DNA of 18,237 nt from DATCHW01 sp036508135. Lineage in GTDB: Bacteria > Bacteroidota > Ignavibacteria > Tepidaquicellales > Tepidaquicellaceae. The position numbers and the translations under genes were made by a program. The stretch covers positions 1-18,237 of the forward strand of contig DATCHW010000285.1 in the NCBI GenBank assembly GCA_036508135.1, given 5' to 3'. This document shows, piece by piece, positions 1 to 6,027 of the stretch (positions are counted from its first letter, which is position 1; the number at the start of each line of letters is the position of its first letter). The notes beneath the pieces are model-generated. The model made no database searches and was not told where the DNA came from. It worked only from the letters and a program-made list of their open reading frames with translations.

Positions 1-113
1 TTAAGAGAGGGATGGATGAAAAAGCAATAAAATCTATAACAGGAAGAAGCTTGAATGTCATAAGACAGTATATTAATTTATATTATGATTTTAATAAAAA
101 TAGCCATAATTAA
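1..113 (+). CDS. C-terminal fragment of an unrecognised gene cut by the window edge
   Basis: An open frame enters at the left edge (first full codon at base 3) and ends at TAA 111-113, giving 36 residues ending NKNSHN. The fragment is basic and helical-looking (RGMDEKAIKSITGRS, then VIRQYINLYYDF). The AIKxITGRSxxVIxxYI pattern is like a helix-turn-helix at the end of some transposase-like or DUF1670-like proteins, but too little is present to assign it. A 6-bp inverted repeat (ACGACA/TGTCGT, 120-133) follows just after the stop. Whether it is the end of a mobile element cannot be decided here. Confidence 0.4.
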   Translation, partial: KRGMDEKAIKSITGRSLNVIRQYINLYYDFNKNSHN

Positions 114-148
114 TTACGGACGACAAATGTCGTAATAGTAAATGAAAA

Positions 149-210
149 GTGAGTAAGTGAGTAAGTAACAGGTGACAAGGTAATAAGGTGACAAGGGGAC
201 TTGACCCCTT
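149..210. repeat. short direct repeats plus an inverted repeat
   Basis: GTGAGTAA occurs twice in tandem (149-156, 157-164). GGTGACAAGG occurs twice with a 16-bp period (171-180, 187-196). The second copy runs into AAGGGG-ACTTGA-CCCCTT (193-210), a 6-bp stem with a 6-nt loop. Function unknown; it resembles small intergenic simple-repeat clusters. Confidence 0.55.
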
Positions 211-238
211 AAGAATGACAAAAAAGAAATTATCGTAG

Positions 239-318
239 TGTCGGGAGTTTCCTCCTGCCAGATATTATTTTCAAACATATTTCCTTTACAACCTGAGTCA
301 GGAGGAAACTCCTGACTC
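239..318. repeat. REP-like hairpin pair in inverted orientation
   Basis: Bases 295-304 and 309-318 form a perfect 10-bp stem (GAGTCAGGAG / CTCCTGACTC) closed by a GAAA loop. About 40 bp upstream (roughly 239-260) a degenerate copy lies in the opposite orientation, with loop TTTC and partial stem. Two inverted copies of a GNRA-capped hairpin flanking a short spacer is the arrangement of bacterial REP doublets (BIME-like). Whether it is repeated elsewhere in the genome cannot be seen here. Confidence 0.6.
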
Positions 319-390
319 CACACAGAAAGTTGAGTTATTTATAAAAGAAAAGGACGAAGAAATTTGATTCTTTTTACTTTTAATTGAGTT

Positions 391-510
391 ATTTAAATAA
401 CTCTGTATTTTCAGAATTACCCAATATTTATTCTCAAACTAATCCATTCGGATTAGTTCCTTTTTCATCCCTCTGCACTATTACTTAAACAATTTCATTT
501 CTTTATCTTT
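391..510 (+). repeat. copy 1 of a 120-bp element (mate at 15601-15720)
   Basis: These 120 bases align without gaps to 15601-15720, with 18 mismatches counted by eye (about 85% identity). The core from 441 to 466 is identical in both. The centre is an inverted repeat: AACTAATCC (437-445), loop ATTC, GGATTAGTT (450-458), followed by CCTTTTTC, so it could fold as a terminator-like hairpin in RNA. It lies 170-290 bp upstream of the small exported-protein gene at 680. It is either a shared regulatory leader or a dispersed non-coding repeat. Confidence 0.75.
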
Positions 511-679
511 AGTAAGAATTTTTGATGATATCTTTGTGTGAAGTGACGATGGAGAATATTCCGCAGATTAATTTAATACGAAAAATAAAAATTTAACTGA
601 ATATTGGTAAATTCAACTGTAACAAATAACAAGTTTCTGTGAATTAATTTTTTAAAAACTAAAATAAAGGAATTGTATC

Positions 680-1015
680 ATGAAAAGATTAATTTTTGTA
701 AGCATTTTAATGTTATTCCTGCCTCTCTTCATAAATGCGCAGGGAATTATTAACAAAGAAATTAATAATTACCTGGCTAAGAGTACATATACTATGCAAG
801 AATTGAATTCGAAATTGCTGGATCAATATGGAGTTAATAATATTAAGTTCGTCCAACTTGAGAATGGAAAATATATCCCGGTAAATGTAAGTGAAGTGAA
901 TAAGATTTCAGAAGGCAAGATTGTTTCAGAAGCCCAGATTAGTTCGGATGTAATAATTATATTCGCAATTATAGGTGCCGTTTTAGTAGCACTCATTCTA
1001 CTACGGTCTATATAA
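680..1015 (+). CDS. small exported protein with C-terminal membrane segment, unknown function
   Basis: A 111-residue protein not recognised as any family. The start is supported by AAAGGA at 666-671, 8 bases before ATG. Residues 1-21 form a signal peptide (MKR, hydrophobic core, INAQ cleavage site). The middle is hydrophilic with several Asn, Lys and Glu. Residues about 89-108 form a second hydrophobic segment (VIIIFAIIGAVLVALILL), followed only by RSI. A cleaved N-terminus with a C-terminal anchor predicts an inner-membrane protein whose short ectodomain faces the periplasm, or a sorting-signal-like tail; no PEP-CTERM or LPXTG signature is visible. The gene stands alone between the repeat-rich gap and two hairpins. 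Confidence 0.75.
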   Translation: MKRLIFVSILMLFLPLFINAQGIINKEINNYLAKSTYTMQELNSKLLDQYGVNNIKFVQLENGKYIPVNVSEVNKISEGKIVSEAQISSDVIIIFAIIGAVLVALILLRSI

Positions 1016-1061
1016 CGAATTGGAGATAAAATAATTAAGTTCAAATACTTCTATGGTTGAT

Positions 1062-1102
1062 AAGAATATTTTTTACCCGGAATCCGGGTGAAAAATATTC
1101 TT
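1062..1102. terminator. long hairpin downstream of the 680 gene
   Basis: Bases 1062-1080 pair with 1084-1102 across 19 positions, with one T-G wobble and an AAT loop. The stem is AT-rich at its base and ACCCGG/CCGGGT at the tip. It begins 46 bp after the stop at 1015, consistent with transcription termination or 3'-end protection. No good U tract follows on the plus strand, so strict Rho-independent termination is uncertain. Confidence 0.6.
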
Positions 1103-1245
1103 GTTAGAATTGGATCGGTTAAAAATTTCATATTTATATGAGTTCCTGATGTTCTAAGATATTAAAAGACTAAATGTAGGAATGAAGATGTTTAAGAATA
1201 CATTTTATGGTAGATAAAGTTTTCTGTTCCTTTTTGTTATCGTAA

Positions 1246-1279
1246 AAAACACCCTTATAAATATTTATAAGGGTGTTTT
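1246..1279. terminator. perfect palindromic bidirectional terminator
   Basis: Bases 1246-1262 are exactly complementary to 1263-1279, a 34-bp perfect palindrome containing ACACCC and GGGTGT. T runs follow on both strands (TTTT at 1276-1279 on plus; TTTTTT from the A run 1244-1249 on minus). It lies between the plus gene ending at 1015 and the minus gene ending at 1324, so it can stop both. The rest of the 1016-1323 gap shows nothing else. Confidence 0.8.
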
Positions 1280-1323
1280 CTTTGATTGAAGCTTTTAAAT
1301 CTTATTATTTCATAAGTTCAAGA

Positions 1324-3804
1324 TTAATAATCATCTCCATTATTATCGTTTTCATCTTTTGGTTTTTCTTTCTTAGTTGGTTTTTTGTTGTTTCCATCGC
1401 TTCCGAACCTGTAAGAGAAGGTCAGGAACGCAACTCTGGAACTTCTGACTCTTGTCATATCCTGTATGAATCCCGGACCGCTTGTTTCGCCTGAATATTT
1501 TATCTGGTCGAATAAATCGCTTACTCTAAATCCTATACTTCCTTTATTATTAAGTATATCTTTCTTTATTGCTACATCAAAAGATTGAACTGGATTCATT
1601 CTGCCCTGTGCAAGAATTGTTGGACCTTGATAATTATAGGCAAGTTGTAAATCAAATAAGTTGGAAATTGAAAAATTATTAGTAAGTTTTGCAGTGTAGC
1701 TGTAATTATCATTACTAAGGACAGTATTCGGGTCATTACCATTAATTATCATTCTGAAATATGTTGCATTAGCATTGAAGTTCCACCATTTAAAAGGATG
1801 TCCGTTTACAGTAAATTCCAGCCCGTAAGATTTTGCATTGTTGATATTACTTAATGTAGTCATAGTAGCACCCGTGGAATCTGCTGTTGTAATTCTTGAC
1901 ATCATGTTATTAATTTGCTTGTAAAAAACTGTAGAAGTAAGTGTAGCAAAGTTCAGATATTTTGTGTATCCAAGCTGGAATGAATTTACATATTCAGGTT
2001 GAAGATACGGATTACCTTGTCTAAGGTTGTAAGGGTCTGAATAATCAATAAACGGATTCAGCATATTCAATGATGGTCTATTGATTCTTCTGCTGTAGTT
2101 TAATTGTATTTCATTTGTATTCCCGATTTTTTGTGAAAAAAACACACTCGGGAAAAAACTAAAATAATTATTATTATACGTCTGGTTCGTTGTAATTAAA
2201 TTTGAAGACGTCAAAGCTTCTTCCAGCCTGACCCCTACCTGATATTTAAAGTCTTTATAATTGTTTACATACAATCCGTATAGTGAATGTATCTGCTCTT
2301 TATAATCAAAGTTATTATTCAGATTAACGTCAGGTATAAATACATTTTGTACATTGTCATAAGTTTCAGAGCTGAAGTTAGAACTTGTATTTCGTAAAGT
2401 TCCTTTATAACCTAATTCAAACCTCGAATCGCTATTTTTATCTTTACCAAGTGGTTGAGAATAATCTAATTGAATAGTGCCAAGAGTATATTTCCCGTTT
2501 GTATATGTGTTTTGGAAAAAGGGACTGACAGTCGGTAAATAATTCTGTTGATTAATGTTAAGGGTTTCGTCGTCTGAATTACTCGAAAAAGATATTGATG
2601 CAGATAAATCCTGTTTCGGTTTATCAAATTTATGGTCATAGCTTAAATCAAATTCAAGAGCAGTACCATTATGTGCTTCGTTGTTATATCTTGTATATTG
2701 CGAAGTTATATTTCCAATAGAATTTATATCATTAAACAAGAGAGTCTGGTCTTCTGTCCTGTCCCTGTTGTTATAAGTACCGCTGAGACTCAATGTGTTT
2801 TTGTTATCTAAAAAATAATCAACACCAAAATTTGCCATGTTTCCGAGCATTTTAAAGCGCTGAGATGAATTCTGGTCGAAATAAAACGGTGAATCTCTGA
2901 ATAAATTTGTTCTATAACTATTATTATTACCGAACATATTGAACAATCTGTAGCTATAACTTCCGTATACGTTAAAAGACTTATTTTTATAATTGAAATT
3001 AAACGAAGGATTATATTTATCGCCTGTTCCGCTGTTTAACGTAATACTTGTATTATAACCGGATTCCTCAGTTTTTTTCATTATAATGTTAATTATTCCT
3101 GACTCACCCTCGGGGTCATATTTGGCAGAAGGATTATCTATTATCTCTATTCTGTCAATTGAATTTGCGGAAATCTGCTGTAATGAATTTGTAGGGTCAT
3201 TACCTATTAATCCTGATTGCTTTCCGTTCACAAGGAATTTTACATTTGTACTGCCGCGTAAACTTACATTCCCATCTACATCTACAGTAACTGACGGAAT
3301 AGTTTTCAAAACGTCCGTAGCATTACCACCCTGAGAAACAAGGCTTTTATCGATATTAAATACTTTTTTATCCAGCTGGGTTTCCATAAAATCTTTTTCG
3401 GCTGTGACTTCTATCACTTCGGTTGTTGTAATATTTGAAGTAAGCATTATTGAGCCTGCATCGTGAACGGTATTTTGCGAATTAATCTGGATACCGTTAA
3501 AGACAGAGGTACTATAACTGATATAACTGACTTTCATATTATATCTTCCATACGGGACCTCAATATTAAATTCACCCTTGGTGTTGGTTTCTGCACCGGT
3601 AATTAAAGTCGAATCTTTAGCTTTGAATAATTGGATTGTTGCTGATCCAAGCGGAGCTGAAGATTCTTTATCAAATACTTTACCTTTAATGATTCCTTTG
3701 ACCGATTTATCAAGGGTGTTATTTTGGGCGTAAGTATTAATGTTTGTTATATTAAACAGAAGAAATACTATTATGCTATTTAATATTAAATTGATTGTTT
3801 TCAT
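1324..3804 (-). CDS. TonB-dependent-receptor-like outer-membrane beta-barrel protein
   Basis: An 826-residue outer-membrane protein. Residues 1-26 are a signal peptide ending NTYAQ. About 36-120 form a carboxypeptidase-regulatory-like beta-sandwich (GIIKGKVFDKESSAPLGSAT). About 130-245 form a plug-like domain (VSLRGSTNVKFLVNGKQS, IDRIEIIDNPSAKYD, SGIINI). The rest is barrel strands rich in Asn, Tyr and Phe, with a conserved receptor segment RRINRPSLNMLNPF, and YRFG near the end. This order matches the outer-membrane beta-barrel family (OMP_b-brl_3). The last roughly 27 residues are an unusual Lys- then Asp/Asn-rich tail (KKPTKKEKPKDENDNNGDDY) beyond the final strand. It is the last gene of the anti-sigma/Spy-like operon, starting 5 bp after the previous stop. 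The substrate cannot be told. Confidence 0.88.
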   Translation of the reverse strand: MKTINLILNSIIVFLLFNITNINTYAQNNTLDKSVKGIIKGKVFDKESSAPLGSATIQLFKAKDSTLITGAETNTKGEFNIEVPYGRYNMKVSYISYSTSVFNGIQINSQNTVHDAGSIMLTSNITTTEVIEVTAEKDFMETQLDKKVFNIDKSLVSQGGNATDVLKTIPSVTVDVDGNVSLRGSTNVKFLVNGKQSGLIGNDPTNSLQQISANSIDRIEIIDNPSAKYDPEGESGIINIIMKKTEESGYNTSITLNSGTGDKYNPSFNFNYKNKSFNVYGSYSYRLFNMFGNNNSYRTNLFRDSPFYFDQNSSQRFKMLGNMANFGVDYFLDNKNTLSLSGTYNNRDRTEDQTLLFNDINSIGNITSQYTRYNNEAHNGTALEFDLSYDHKFDKPKQDLSASISFSSNSDDETLNINQQNYLPTVSPFFQNTYTNGKYTLGTIQLDYSQPLGKDKNSDSRFELGYKGTLRNTSSNFSSETYDNVQNVFIPDVNLNNNFDYKEQIHSLYGLYVNNYKDFKYQVGVRLEEALTSSNLITTNQTYNNNYFSFFPSVFFSQKIGNTNEIQLNYSRRINRPSLNMLNPFIDYSDPYNLRQGNPYLQPEYVNSFQLGYTKYLNFATLTSTVFYKQINNMMSRITTADSTGATMTTLSNINNAKSYGLEFTVNGHPFKWWNFNANATYFRMIINGNDPNTVLSNDNYSYTAKLTNNFSISNLFDLQLAYNYQGPTILAQGRMNPVQSFDVAIKKDILNNKGSIGFRVSDLFDQIKYSGETSGPGFIQDMTRVRSSRVAFLTFSYRFGSDGNNKKPTKKEKPKDENDNNGDDY

Positions 3805-3809
3805 TTTTC

Positions 3810-4172
3810 TTATTTTTCAATTATTGAATAAATATAAATTAATTTTTTTTCAAGCTTATCTTTTTGTTCGGGTGTTAAAGCGGGTTTTAATTCTATATAA
3901 AGTGAATCAAGCGTATTGTACATTTTATCGTTGTTATCCTTTTCAATTAAATATGCTCTGTCGGAAAATTCATTAAGAGAGTTATCGAATAGTTTAAGTT
4001 GTTCTTCATCAGGTTTTAATAAATTTATAACTTTTTGTTTAAAGTAGTCAGTTGTTGAAGCAACAATTAAATGGTTACTCCTTTTATTAAAAAATATATC
4101 CGATGTCAAAGTTCCAATAACAATTCCAATTATGAGTGTACTAATCAACATTGTGATATATTTTTTTTTCAT
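3810..4172 (-). CDS. Spy/CpxP-like periplasmic protein with N-terminal anchor
   Basis: A 120-residue protein with an N-terminal membrane segment (KKKYITMLISTLIIGIVIGT) and a helical, charged periplasmic part. Two short motifs fit the LTxxQ/Spy family or heavy-metal-resistance-like sensors: LKPDEEQLKLFD around residue 52, and LTPEQKDKLEKKL starting at residue 99. Such proteins act as periplasmic chaperones or stress sensors. It sits 8 bp after the anti-sigma gene and 5 bp before the receptor gene, so all three are probably one transcript. The family call rests on motif and context, not on strong similarity. Confidence 0.65.
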   Translation of the reverse strand: MKKKYITMLISTLIIGIVIGTLTSDIFFNKRSNHLIVASTTDYFKQKVINLLKPDEEQLKLFDNSLNEFSDRAYLIEKDNNDKMYNTLDSLYIELKPALTPEQKDKLEKKLIYIYSIIEK

Positions 4173-4180
4173 TTTATTTT

Positions 4181-4606
4181 TTAAAGGTTTTCGAAAAATA
4201 CCGAAGAAATGTTTTTTGCCGTAAATTCATCTTCTTCTGTTAAATTTTTAAACAAAAATAGATTATCAGTTGTATACAAGAGAATAAATAGTGCAATAAT
4301 AAATGCGATACCGGTATAAGCGAACTTTTTGAAGAATTTTGAAATAGCAATATCAAGTGTAACATCAAATATATTTTCTTTCGTTTTTCCACTGTCAATT
4401 TTATTCGTAACGCTTTCCGCAAAAAAGGCTTTTGGTTCAATCTCCTGCTCCATATTTAAAGTGCTATAAGTTAAATTAATATCCCGGTATAATTGGGCAC
4501 ATTCATTACATTCTTCAACATGCTCTTTAAACTCAATCTCTCTTTCAAGCGTCAATTTTTTTTCTATGAATTTGAAAATTGATTTATTTATTTTTTTACA
4601 ATTCAT
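4181..4606 (-). CDS. zinc-finger anti-sigma factor (zf-HC2 type)
   Basis: A 141-residue protein starting at the ATG of MNCKKINK. The motif HVEECNEC (His-x3-Cys-x2-Cys) at about residues 29-36 is the zinc-binding anti-sigma signature. A single membrane span (FAYTGIAFIIALFILLYTT) follows at about 96-115, with a short outer tail. Such proteins hold an ECF sigma factor at the inner membrane until a signal releases it. The open frame extends upstream to a TTG at 4774. However, that extension reads as the end of a sigma factor (LTVRTVES, AKINLQNNLS), not part of this protein, so the internal ATG is preferred. No strong ribosome-binding site is seen. Confidence 0.75.
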   Translation of the reverse strand: MNCKKINKSIFKFIEKKLTLEREIEFKEHVEECNECAQLYRDINLTYSTLNMEQEIEPKAFFAESVTNKIDSGKTKENIFDVTLDIAISKFFKKFAYTGIAFIIALFILLYTTDNLFLFKNLTEEDEFTAKNISSVFFENL

Positions 4607-4689
4607 CTTTTCTCTACTTTTAGATATTAGACACGAAGATTTTAAAAAACCTTCGGTGCCGTAAAATTTTTTTAGGGTCAAATTTTTGT

Positions 4690-4893
4690 AATTTACAGAC
4701 AGATTATTTTGAAGATTTATTTTGGCGCTTATTATAAAAGATTCAACTGTTCTAACAGTCAAATCGGGGTACAACGCAATTTATTCTAATATTTCAGGAG
4801 CCCTTTTCACAAGACTCAAATATAAAGGAGCTTAACGGGTGATGCTTTCTCTTTAGGATTTCTTTTTATATCTCAAGATTGTCATCGATATAT
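4690..4893 (-). pseudogene. decayed ECF sigma factor remnant (regions 4.1-4.2)
   Basis: Reading the minus strand upstream of the anti-sigma gene gives pieces of an ECF sigma C-terminus in two frames. One frame (about 4893-4794) reads DDNLEI, stop, KEILKRKHHPLSSFIFESCEKGS, stop, comparable to the usual xLPxxxRxxFxLxxxEGxS stretch. The other (about 4783-4690) reads IALYPDLTVRTVESFIIS then AKINLQNNLS, comparable to the EIAxxLxLTVRTVESxxxRAKxNLxxxL helix-turn-helix. A frame change and several stops separate them, and the N-terminal region 2 is not found. Sigma, anti-sigma, Spy-like and receptor is a common gene order, so this is where the sigma factor should be. The second piece is the more convincing. 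Confidence 0.5.
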
Positions 4894-4935
4894 AGTCACG
4901 CTATTTTTCTTATAAAATGATAATTTGGTTTTGAA

Positions 4936-4964
4936 TTGACATAAAGATAAAATAAATTTATAAT
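4936..4964 (+). promoter_or_regulatory. consensus sigma-70-type promoter for the redox operon
   Basis: TTGACA at 4936-4941 and TATAAT at 4959-4964 are separated by 17 bp, an exact match to the housekeeping consensus. Transcription would begin near 4971, leaving only about 10 nt before the ATG at 4982, with no Shine-Dalgarno. A second TATAAT at 4965-4970 has poor spacing (23 bp). Usage in this lineage is inferred, not shown. Confidence 0.6.
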
Positions 4965-4981
4965 TATAATCAATATTTTAA

Positions 4982-5305
4982 ATGAATAAATTACAGAAAT
5001 TATTAATTGTGCTTTTGCTGATTTTGTTCGTATCGGTTTTTTACGGTTGCGATGGCATGTTTCCGACATCTCCTAAAAGTGCTGTACCTTCCGACCATAC
5101 CAACAATATAAAAGGAACATTACATAAAGGAGGAGGTGGTGGTAAATCTTTAAATCCGGATGAATGCAATGATTGTCATTCTTTAGATGATATTCGTGGA
5201 AAAATAAGTCTGATAAATGGAATACCTACATGGGCGCCTTCTTGCTATCAATGTCATGGAGCACTATGGAATAGAAATGGCGGCGGTGGAAATAAATTGT
5301 ATTGA
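4982..5305 (+). CDS. diheme c-type cytochrome lipoprotein
   Basis: A 107-residue exported lipoprotein. The signal peptide ends in a lipobox with the lipidated Cys at residue 23 (FYGC). Two heme c attachment motifs are visible: CNDCH (62-66) and CYQCH (88-92). His39 and His48, in DHTNNIKGTLH ahead of the first motif, are candidate distal ligands, giving a compact bis-His diheme protein as in double-CXXCH electron carriers. Gly runs flank the heme domain (about residues 50-54 and near the C-terminus), possibly flexible linkers. It is the first gene behind the consensus promoter and 12 bp upstream of the thioredoxin-like gene. The likely role is electron transfer at the periplasmic or outer-membrane face, inferred from motifs and operon position. 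No named family was recognised. Confidence 0.82.
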   Translation: MNKLQKLLIVLLLILFVSVFYGCDGMFPTSPKSAVPSDHTNNIKGTLHKGGGGGKSLNPDECNDCHSLDDIRGKISLINGIPTWAPSCYQCHGALWNRNGGGGNKLY

Positions 5306-5317
5306 AATAAAATAAAT

Positions 5318-5809
5318 ATGAAAAAAATATTTTTAATCATAACTCTAATAATAACTCCTCTACATTTATATTCGCAGGATGTCGGTAAAAATGCACCCTT
5401 GTTTAGCGGAAAAACATTATCCGGAGAAACAATAAACCTTGCAGACTACAAAGGAAAAGTTACGATATTAGATTTTTGGGCAAGCTGGTGCAAACCCTGC
5501 AAGGAAGAATTTCCGTTTCTTATTGATTTATATAACAAAGATTCAGGAAAGAATTTTTCAGTCCTGACTGTAAACGTTGATGAAGAATCAGAGAACATAA
5601 AAAAATTCACTGATAAGTTGGATAAAGAAGTTCCGTTTAAGATTATATATGACAAAGATAAAAAGATAGTTGAACTTTACATCACTGAATCGTTTCCATG
5701 TGCTTTTATTATCGACAAAAATGGTGTTGTGAGGTTTACACATATCGGTTTTGTGAGCGGTAACGAGGAAAAATACAACTCCGAAATTGAAAAATTAATT
5801 AACGAGTAA
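5318..5809 (+). CDS. TlpA/ResA-like periplasmic thioredoxin
   Basis: A 163-residue protein with a signal peptide (residues 1-19, LYSQ cleavage) followed by a TlpA-like redoxin fold. The active site is WCKPC with Cys58 and Cys61 after LDFWAS. A central stretch (VLTVNVDEESENIKKF) and the cis-Pro loop FPCAFIID (Pro127) are also present. The residue after the cis-Pro is Cys128, usually Thr or a small residue, adding a third thiol beside the active site. Family members reduce periplasmic disulfides, for instance keeping CXXCH cysteines reduced for heme attachment, which fits the diheme gene just upstream. Its stop (TAA) overlaps the next ATG by one base. A cysteine-rich client such as DUF4266 is another option. 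Confidence 0.9.
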   Translation: MKKIFLIITLIITPLHLYSQDVGKNAPLFSGKTLSGETINLADYKGKVTILDFWASWCKPCKEEFPFLIDLYNKDSGKNFSVLTVNVDEESENIKKFTDKLDKEVPFKIIYDKDKKIVELYITESFPCAFIIDKNGVVRFTHIGFVSGNEEKYNSEIEKLINE

Positions 5810-6027
5810 TGATTCGAAAATTATTATTTGTTCTGATATTTCTTTTTCTTGTAAGCATAACCGGTTGTACGATTGTTCAGCCGTGGGAACGCGAAAGATT
5901 GGCAGACCCGAATATGATATTCGATGAGAATCCGATTCAAAAAGGAATCAAGGAACATTATATAAACATCCGCGAAGGATCTGAAGGCGGAAACGGTTCT
6001 CAGGGCGGAGGCTGTGGTTGTGGATAA
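5809..6027 (+). CDS. DUF4266 small lipoprotein with Cys-Gly-Cys-Gly tail
   Basis: A 72-residue lipoprotein. Residues 1-20 are a lipoprotein signal ending SITGC. The mature part carries the family signature QPWERERLADPNM and a Gly/Ser-rich tail ending GGGCGCG, with Cys69 and Cys71. These fit DUF4266, which I recall as usually encoded beside a DUF3570 barrel, a thioredoxin and an ApbE, exactly as here. Function is not established. The two C-terminal thiols on a flexible Gly tail could bind a metal or be a thioredoxin substrate (inference). The gene is coupled on both sides: a one-base overlap with the thioredoxin gene, and its last codons overlap the GTG start of the DUF3570 gene. Confidence 0.85.
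   Translation: MIRKLLFVLIFLFLVSITGCTIVQPWERERLADPNMIFDENPIQKGIKEHYINIREGSEGGNGSQGGGCGCG

Larger units (their letters stand above)
114..679. other. 566-bp intergenic gap rich in repeats and palindromes
   Basis: No credible gene is seen. From left to right: the ACGACA-AA-TGTCGT inverted repeat (120-133); two tandem GTGAGTAA units (149-164); two copies of GGTGACAAGG (171-180, 187-196); an AAGGGG/CCCCTT inverted repeat (193-210); a REP-like hairpin pair (239-318); a perfect 18-bp palindrome GAGTTATTTAAATAACTC (386-403); and the 120-bp element also found at 15601-15720. A minus-strand 69-codon frame at 114-323 runs through the hairpins and is not believed. The promoter of the 680 gene is probably within 511-665, but no consensus is clear. 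Confidence 0.6.

Noticed and set aside
114..323. 69-codon minus-strand ORF
   Set aside because: It runs through simple repeats and both arms of a hairpin pair, with no ribosome-binding site and low-complexity sequence.
1273..1494. Plus-strand ORF over the 3' end of the receptor gene
   Set aside because: It is antisense to an intact 826-residue receptor and starts inside the terminator palindrome.
3740..3976. Plus-strand ORF between receptor and Spy-like genes
   Set aside because: Its sequence is the complement of two well-supported minus genes; no family features.
1324..4606. Heavy-metal resistance operon based on the Spy-like gene and receptor
   Set aside because: No metal-binding His/Met/Cys clusters in either protein and no efflux genes; the context supports only an envelope-stress or surface-signalling cassette.
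4746..4759. Palindrome ACTGTT-CT-AACAGT as an operator upstream of the anti-sigma operon
   Set aside because: It coincides with codons for the conserved TVRTV sigma motif, so the symmetry is explained by former coding sequence.
4607..4774. N-terminal extension of the anti-sigma factor from a TTG start
   Set aside because: The extension reads as the end of a sigma factor helix-turn-helix, while the ATG at 4606 begins a normal zf-HC2 protein.
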